64,000 nucleotides of DNA from Eupeodes corollae (taxonomy: Eukaryota; Arthropoda; Insecta; Diptera; Syrphidae). Location of the stretch: contig NC_079149.1 in assembly GCF_945859685.1 (NCBI RefSeq), positions 41,753,136 to 41,817,135 on the forward strand, read 5' to 3'. Shown here one piece after another: positions 56,920 through 64,000 of the stretch. The notes under the pieces are model-generated. The model was not told the DNA's origin. It did no database searches and was given only the letters and a program-made list of their open reading frames with translations. Position numbers and translations under genes: made by a program. Numbering within the stretch: the stretch's first letter is position 1; every line of letters starts with the position of its first letter.

Positions 56920-58880
56920 TTACTTACTTACTTAAGGTGGTGCTACAGTCCGGGCGGACCTGGGCCTCAACCAACATGCGTCTCCAGCCAGCTCGGTCCC
57001 TAGCTAGCTGTCTCCAGTTTCGCACGCCAAGTTGGTTGAGGTCCTCTCCCACCTGGGTGCGCCACCTGAGTCGCGGTCTTCCTCTACTGCGTTGTCCCTC
57101 GGGATTGGATTCGAAATCCTTCCGGGCTGGAGCGTTGACGTCCATCCGCTCTACATGACCTAGCCATCTAAGCCGTTGGACTTTAATTCTGCTAACTAGG
57201 TCAGTGTCGCTGTACAGCCCGTACAGTTCGTCGTTATATCTTCTCCTCTATTCTCCATCTATGCGTACGGGACCAAAAATCACCCGAAGGATTTTTCTCT
57301 CGAAGCATCCTAAGACGCTCTCATCGTTCTTTGACAGTGTGCAGGCCTCAGCGCCATAAATGAGAACCGGGATGATGAGTGTCTTATAGATGGTGATTTT
57401 ACATGCTCGAGAGAGGACTATACTTCTCAATTGCCTTCTAATTCCAAGGAAGTAGCAATTTGCAAGAGTTATTCTTCGTTTGATTTCAGCGCTATTGTCG
57501 TTATCTCTATTAATAGCGGTGACAACGTCCTTAACTACCTCAAAGTTATAGCTGTCCATGGTGACGTTTTGTCCAAGACTTCGTCGTTCAGTGTCCTTTT
57601 TTGATGACAGCATATACTTGCCCTCATTGACCACTAAACCCATCTTCTTCGCTTCCATCGCAATACTCAAAAGCGCTGCACTGACATCACGCTTTGATCT
57701 TCCAACTATGTAAATATCATCTGCATATCCGAGTAATTGGATGGACCTTTGGAAGATTGTGCCTCTAGTGTTGACAGTTGAGTTTTGCACAATTCTTTCC
57801 AGAACGATGTTGAAGAAGTCGCATGACAGTGCATCGCCTTGTCTAAAACCTTTTTTGACATCAAATGCATCGGTAAGATCTTTTCCGACCTTGATAGAGC
57901 AGCGTGCATTCTCCATCGTCATTCTGCACAAACGGATAAGTTTGACAGGGATGCCAAAACTAGACATTGCTTTGTAGAGCTTTTCTCTATGGATGCTGTC
58001 AATACGCGGCTTTAAAATCGATAAAGAGATGGTGGGTATCGATTTGAAGCTCCTGGGTTTTTTCCAAAAGATCTACCGTAGTGTGAATATTTGGTCGATA
58101 GTGGACTTTCCACAGGCCGTTCGGATTCGGCCTAAAATTGTAGGTCCCTTCCATTCCTGACAACAGTACTCGCACACAGGAATGGTTGCGAGTTGTAAGT
58201 CACTAGGCCCTGGTTCACAATGGAATGTTGCGCCACCCAATTTATTTATTTTATTTTAGTGGACTTTCCTGGTCTGAAGCCACACTGATAAGGACCAATC
58301 AGGTTGTTGACGAACGGCTTCTGACGTTCACATAATACGGCAGAGAGAATGATGTTAAGGAGAGTGATGCCTCTGTAGTTGGCGCAGTTTAGAGGGTCTC
58401 CTTTCTTATGTATCGGGCACTCTATGCTGAGATTCCACTCACCGGGCATGCTTTCTTCCGACCATATTTTGCAGATGAGTTGGTGCATGCTCCCTACCAA
58501 GTCATCGCCTGCTGCTTTGAATAGCTCGGCAGCGATGCCGTCAGCCCCAGCAGCTTTGTTTGACTAAGGTTTAGCTATCTTCACTTCGTCAAGGTCGGGT
58601 AGACGGAATTGTTGATCTGCATCGCCGAGGTTGAGTGGTTCTATCTCCCTTACAGCGCAATCCAGTTCGTCATTGCCGTTATATAATTTGGAGAAGTGAT
58701 CTTTCCATATTCTCAGCATCGACTGCGGTTCTACTACGATGTTCCCCTGATCGTCTTTACAGGCTTTGGTTCGTGGCTGGTACCCTTAGGAGTTTTTTTT
58801 TACCTTTTCGTAAAATTTACGAACCTCATTCCTGTTGTGTCATCCCTCTATTCCTCTCTCCTCTTCTGCTCGTAGTGCTC
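56920..58880 (-). mobile_element. RTE-clade LINE with 12-bp duplication, interrupted by a SINE
   Basis: Flanked by GCCAACTAGGAC (56908-56919) and GCCAACTTGGAC (58881-58892), a 12-bp target-site duplication with one mismatch. On the minus strand it starts in the linker (HYEQKRREE, VRKFYEKVKK), then RT: SMPGEWNLSIECPIHKKGDP, CANYRGITLLN, GPYQCGFRPGKS, a 239-codon frame (57967-57248) with KGFRQGDALSCDFFNIVLER, LLGYADDIYIVGRSKRDV and LIYGAEACTLSKNDES, and the tail QRSRGRPRLRWRTQV. The 3' tail is the complement of TAAG repeats at 56920-56934. YADD is intact, but frames are broken. The endonuclease is absent. Confidence 0.92.
58112..58256 (+). mobile_element. 5'-truncated SINE inside RTE, 13-bp duplication
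   Basis: Only the 3' half is present: AGGCCGTTCGGATTCGGCC, TTGTAGGTCCCTTCCATTCC, and the end GGAATGTTGCGCCACCC with a TTTATT-rich tail. TAGTGGACTTTCC occurs at 58099-58111 and 58257-58269, a perfect 13-bp duplication. 5' truncation plus duplication is the signature of target-primed reverse transcription. Confidence 0.95.
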
Positions 58881-60365
58881 GCCAACTTGGACGGTCTCAA
58901 TAATAACTTTAGGATCTTTAACTGGTCACTATGTTTCCTCGAAAGTGACGTTGTCGCTAACGCTGATAAGATCACAAGTTTAGTTTTCCTAGAAATGAGA
59001 ACTTTTATTCCAATTAGGGTCAAAAGCATCAAACCTAAGGAAAACGCATGGTTTGATGCGAGCTGTAAAGAGGTTATTAGGGGCAAAAAAGTTACTTTCC
59101 AATGCTATAAACCCAACCTTCTGATTGAAGCTAAAACAACTTCAAACAATCCAGGAAGGCCTGCAACGCCCATATTTGATGGACCAAATTTTTACATGAC
59201 CAAAAATTACGGCAAAAAATACTGCAATGTCCCAAAGCAGTAAAAATTATTGGTCATTTGTAAAAACATGAGGAATTCTTCCTCTTGCTCAGTTCGTACT
59301 CTCGTTGTCAATGACACTCCTTCTGTTAGCTCTTTAGAGAAAGCTTATCTCTTTCTTAGACAGTTCACCACAAATTCTACCCTGCCAATGAGTGTTACGA
59401 CTCCGTCTGTACAATCGGTCCACTGGCGATCTTTTGGGGAGCAAATATTTACATCGCTTTGGAGAAAGTAAGATTATTGCACTTGATATTTCAAAAGCAT
59501 TTGATAGGGTTTGGCATCAGGCTCTCTTATCAAAAATGCGTGCTTTAGATTTATTCGATTAGTAATTACCTTTCGGATCGTTCAATACAAGTAGTATTGG
59601 ATGGGTTCAAGTCTGAAAACGACAAAATAAACGCTGGAATGCCTCAGGGCTCTGTTCTATCTCCAACACTCTTTCTCATTTTTATTATTGATCTCCTGTC
59701 TGCAACATCTAATCCAATACATTGTTTCAATGACAATAGCACTCTTAGCTTTTCATATTCGTTTTCAGATTCACATCCCTCTTCTTCGGATGTGGAACTG
59801 CAACGACAAAATATGATAAGCTCATTAAATTCCGATCTAAACAGCATTGTTCAATGGGGGTTAAACAACCGGGTAGAACCCAATGCTGTCTTGTATCCTT
59901 AAGACGAGATATACCCCCTATGCCACCAACCACCTGTTGTGGAACGATCACATACGTTATGTTGCAAGGTGTTTAGGTTTTCTAAGGTGATGCAAGAAAT
60001 ATTTCACCCCTTTTGATCTGGCTGTTATCTACAGGACTTATATGCGTTCAAAGCTTGCGTATAGCTCCCATCTCTGGGCTGGTGCTCCGGCAACTTTCTT
60101 AAGGCTCTTGGATATTATTGACCGTAGAGCATTTAAATAGATAAATTATAATGTCATCATAAGCTCATTTACTTCGCTTGCACATCGTTGTAAGGTTGCT
60201 TAGCTGACCCTTTTTTACCGTTATTTTTACGGTTTATGCTCTAGTGAAATATCTAGCTGCATTCCTCCCCTTAAACAGTTCAACCGTAATACTCGCGCTT
60301 CTAGGAATACTCATCAGTATACCCTCTAGCCCAACTTCAGTCATACTGTCAAGACCAGAGATTCG
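58881..60365 (+). mobile_element. CR1-like LINE, linker, RT and C-terminal end
   Basis: Continues the element interrupted at 56919. The linker reads NNNFRIFNWSLCFLESDV and MRTFIPIRVKSIKPK. RT blocks: RGKKVTFQCYKPN, CKNMRNSSSCSVRTLVVND, KIIALDISKAFDRVWHQALL (eroded), AGMPQGSVLSPTLFLIFIID (59634-59693) and CFNDNSTL, where FADD is changed to FNDN, so one catalytic Asp is lost. The C-terminal end has SKLAYSSHLWAGAPATFLRL, CSSEISSCIPPLKQFNRNTR and NFSHTVKTRDSFF. Homology ends near 60365. Several stops. No 3' tail repeat was recognised. Confidence 0.8.
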
Positions 60366-62926
60366 TTCTTTTTAGATACAGTATTTTGAGCTACAGTATT
60401 TTTAAATTTGCAGTATATTAACCATACAAAATTATGACCACACAGTATTTTAAAATGCAGCACTTCGATCCGCTCCTAAAACATTTTACAAAATAATATT
60501 TAATAACATTCTTTTACCAAAGACGTGTTATGTGTTCCTAGTTTTCAAGTGTTTGTGACTTTTTTTATGAACACATAAATATTTTGAATTTTAATTTTTC
60601 TATGTAGATTCTTGTACAGACATTAAGAACTATTTGGAAGATATCTTTTAGAGATACAATATTTTCTGGTAAAAAATGGAGAGAATGAATACGACATACA
60701 GCGTTTTGCTTATACAATATTCTAAATTTACAACAGAATTTAAGACCTACAGCATTACAACCAAACAGTAACATATACAGTATAATGAAATTTGACCATA
60801 CAGAGTTCTGAAAAGCAGTATTCTTATTCTTGTATTATATTTTTACTTTTTCGGAACACATATAAATGAGTAGAAATGCCTTTATAAAAGGTTTGGAACA
60901 AAGATCTTTTGTTTTAAATGTTCTGCTATTTGGGAAGCTGTCACATCACAAGTAAAAACGTCGGATTTGGTAAAAATTGAACAATAAAACGAACTTAAAC
61001 TGTCACGAATTTTGCAGTCATAGTTCAGAAAAACTTTCTTAACGTTGATCCCAATTAGCGACAGAGATCTTGTGATATAACACCTATGATAAAATAAATC
61101 CCATCCTTCATAATCTTTTAAATGTATATCTGTACTTAAGTACTCAATATTTTGAATAGGTTAACGAACTCAATTTTAATATCAACGGTATTTTTGATAC
61201 GATACGATTAAAAAACTATTACTAATCAGACTCGTATTATTATTTTTTTGTTGTTGACAAGTTTGAAACTCTATATACAACTTGCATACGCCTATATTCA
61301 AATGCAACGGATATCGTCTTTTATAGTTAAAGATAAAAAGTCATAAAATTCAATACTTTCTTTCTACACAAAAGTTCTATCTATCTATTCATCTACCATC
61401 AATTTAAGACTTTTCACCATAAAAAGTTCACACGTTTATGTGTATAGTCGTCTTTTCCAATCTATCTATGAGCACGTATATTGTATTTCACTTTGACATT
61501 CATAATGCATTGACAAAAGAAAAACAAAATATGTATTTCTTCTAAGTCCCGCATTTGCATCTTAACATATGAAGGAACCTTTACAATGTACTTTTTCCAT
61601 ATTAAAAAGACACAAAATCCCCCAGGGTAAATGACTAAACATTATTTTTATTATCAAAATTATAGACCACGCCGGCCGCCTTTTCATTCATCCCACCATC
61701 TGATGATTTTTGACGACGACGAACGTGGACGATGATGATGATGGTGGCGGGGCACTTAACTTATATTCTAGTGATACATTGTTGCCATCTGTTTCTGTGG
61801 TCGCACAAAGATCGACGAAACTGAAGCCGAAACCAAATCTAAGACCGCGACGACAACGACCATGACGACCTACGGCGAACGACGACAGTATAACTCGGTG
61901 CGACAAACGCACGGGACGGTAAAACGATACCAACTATAGGCTGCGGTACTTCGACATGATAAAGACAAACTATGGGTCCCAATATTTCTTTTTATTGTTC
62001 TCTTCAAAGCCTCATGATATCCATCCATTGGATACTTGACTAGATACTTTTTTGTCTTCGGAGGAAATCATGGTTTGGTGATGATCAAAAAAACTTCGGG
62101 ATCGAGAATATAGACAAAACATCACGTTCACGTCTCCCGTGGGATTTTAAGCACGTGATGCTTTAAAACCTAGAATTTAGATATTTTTTGTGTAGCTTGT
62201 ACTTAACACAACATTTTTACGTTATTCTGAAAAATTTCCCGAGAAATCAAAAAAGACAAACAAAAACAAATAAACACAAGTGAATGATCGATTAAAGTTA
62301 TAAAAAATAATAGTAATTTTTAAAGAAGAAGCTTCTGATCACGATTTTCAAATCGAATTCGATTATGAAATTATACAAAAAAAAAATGTTATATACGCCA
62401 ACAAAAATCCACTTAGACATTTCTTTAAATATGAACGTACCTATCGAAAGGTTAGTTGTAATGACAGATATAAATAATAATAAAGTTCATAACTTGGTCG
62501 TAAGAAGATGCATTTTGAGCTAAGAGTCGATCTGAATCGGATTCCATATAAGAATCAAATGGAAATGTCATTTCTCTGCTGAGCCATCAAAATTGAATCC
62601 AGATTAAACCTAGGTTTTTGTGTTGAACAGTTTGTTCGAAGTTTAATTTATAAGATGAGGATAATAACAATAAAACCTTTAACATCTGAACCTTTCACGA
62701 AAACTAATTTCTACAAAATCAGAGAGACCGAGAACTGTCACTTCAACTAACTCCATTTGAACTTGACCTTTTGATCTGCTTTGTATTTAGATCGAAATTA
62801 AATTAAACAACTGACAGCCAATTTGACAGTAGTGCTTATATGTCATGAAATCAGGATGTACAAACTATAAAATCAATGTGACAGTTGCATTTGGGGGTGT
62901 CTGAACTTTAACTGTCACTTTAACTA
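60366..62926. other. No gene recognised
   Basis: AT-rich up to about 61660. A more balanced segment with GAC/GAT runs lies at 61670-61930; the frame there (61933-61688, minus) is a translation of that simple sequence. No mobile element match. Confidence 0.5.
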
Positions 62927-62993
62927 TAGAAATAGCGATCTCAAGGCAACCTAGCCTGAGATCCAATTAGCGCTGTAGTGCGCCGTTTTGATA
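62927..62993 (-). mobile_element. 67-bp LINE 3' scrap with 11-bp duplication
   Basis: Minus strand reads AACGGCGCACTACAGCGC and CTCAGGCTAGGTTGCCTTGA, nearly identical to the 3' untranslated part of the RNase H-bearing LINE at about 43030-43090. CACTTTAACTA (62916-62926) and CACTTCAACTA (62994-63004) flank it, an 11-bp duplication with one mismatch. It is an extremely 5'-truncated insertion. Confidence 0.8.
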
Positions 62994-64000
62994 CACTTCA
63001 ACTAACTTCCATTTCATTTGAATTTGACTTTTCCATCCACTTTTGCTTGCAAATGGATAAAAATTTGAGTTTTTGATTTGGCAGCTGACAGCAAATTTGA
63101 CACATTGAGTTTTACCAATATGGCCGCAATCACCTGTCAAAGTAGTGTTTCTCCATTGGTGGATCACCCTTTATGATGCTTATTTCACAGCTTTATATTG
63201 TTATTGAATAAATAAAAATCTGAACATACGAGTATTTAAAAACTACTTTAAGACTTTTTCCGAATACATTATGTTGCATTAAGTAAACTTTAAGAAAATA
63301 AAAAAAATTGAAGAAGACGAAGGAAAAGTCGTGCCCAACTACTCTCAATTGTTGTTGAATTTTTCTACCATAATTACGCAACTTTAAAGGTGATCGAACT
63401 TTCAAAAAAAGAAATACGCTCCTTTATTATAATGTATGTGTCTTCGATTAGAAATAGAAAACCATCTATTAAAGAGACAAGACAGCAATCGAAGAAGTGT
63501 GTGCAATAAGCATCAGTTAAAGGGAGTGCCTTAAATCCTAATCACAAAAGAAAATACCTACAAAAAATACAACGAAAATCTACTATAAGACATTGGAAGA
63601 GGGGAGAAAAAAGAATTGAAATTGAAATTGACGTCTGACAGCTCTTAAAATAGATTTTTTTTCGTTTTTGAAAGACTGGGTAATGTCTTGACAAAGAGAG
63701 TCTTGATATTGCATTGGTTTTAATAAATAAAAAAGCATATCGAAATGCACTTTGGAAAAAAAAACACAAGAGGTAACGTTGGGTAATATATCGTGCTTTC
63801 AGACAATCGGTCCAAAGGTAAAAGGTAACTCTTGAAAATTTTATACAAAATTGTTCAACAAAGTCAAATTTACGGTGAATTTTTTAATTTTATAATTTGG
63901 TTTTGCAACAATTTATATTATTTATAAATAAGGTATTTTGAAAGGCTTCAACAATGTCAAAATAGGTCTTAGAGTTTAAAATTGTTTATTTCAATTCTGA
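62994..64000. other. No gene recognised
   Basis: AT-rich. Frames of 66-75 codons on the minus strand have no family features. Confidence 0.5.

Noticed and set aside
61688..61933. 81-codon minus-strand frame rich in Arg and Ser
   Set aside because: It comes from GAC/GAT-rich simple sequence and has no family features.

Overview
The window looks like repeat-rich, non-coding DNA from an insect, most probably a fly (Diptera). It is AT-rich with no bacterial gene organisation, and it carries insect-type non-LTR retrotransposons (jockey, RTE, CR1-like and an RNase H-bearing LOA/I-like lineage), rosa-type DD41D mariner transposases, a tRNA-derived SINE and a retrocopy of ribosomal protein RpL29. 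By the coordinates given here about half of the window is recognisable mobile or satellite DNA. I found no host gene that I can name with confidence. The species cannot be fixed from the sequence alone.

Layout. 0-2.5 kb: no gene seen. 2.5-5.2 kb: CR1-like scrap followed by the longest RTE copy. 5.2-8.4 kb: no gene seen. 8.4-9.3 kb: broken CR1-like element with an RTE 5' piece. 11.6-15.4 kb: RTE scraps and an antisense RNase H-bearing LINE. 15.4-23.7 kb: SINEs, a nearly complete but broken jockey element (17.4-21.1 kb) carrying two perfect internal inverted repeats, then a CR1-like copy interrupted by RTE interrupted by SINE. 23.9-24.8, 32.1-35.1, 41.7-42.1 and 43.3-44.6 kb: an interspersed family with conserved ends and ~175-bp internal repeats; the 32.1-35.1 kb pair forms a large palindrome. 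27.3-30.2 kb: a satellite-like array of ~20-bp monomers in a looser ~0.65-0.8 kb higher-order pattern. 33.0-33.35 kb: a SINE-RpL29 chimera inside one of the interspersed repeats. 35.7-36.9 kb: an uninterrupted DD41D transposase. 36.9-41.7 kb: mostly unique sequence with a weak promoter/5'UTR candidate. 42.1-43.2 kb: RNase H-bearing LINE end. 45.1-45.5 kb: a 299-bp insertion with a hammerhead-ribozyme-like core. 45.6-51.7 kb: jockey fragments, a decayed DD41D copy and an RTE. 52.2-60.4 kb: more LINEs, including a second CR1-like/RTE/SINE nest. 60.4-64 kb: almost no features apart from a 67-bp LINE 3' scrap.

How the parts relate. Target-site duplications and interruptions give an order of events: CR1-like and jockey copies are hosts, RTE copies land in them, and the tRNA-derived SINE lands in RTE, jockey and the satellite. 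The SINE shares its 3' end with the RTE family, which suggests that it borrows the RTE machinery, as Bov-tA does with BovB. The most unusual objects are the SINE-RpL29 chimera, the hammerhead-bearing insertion, the palindromic repeat pair, the higher-order satellite and the 73-bp perfect fold-back in the jockey ORF1.
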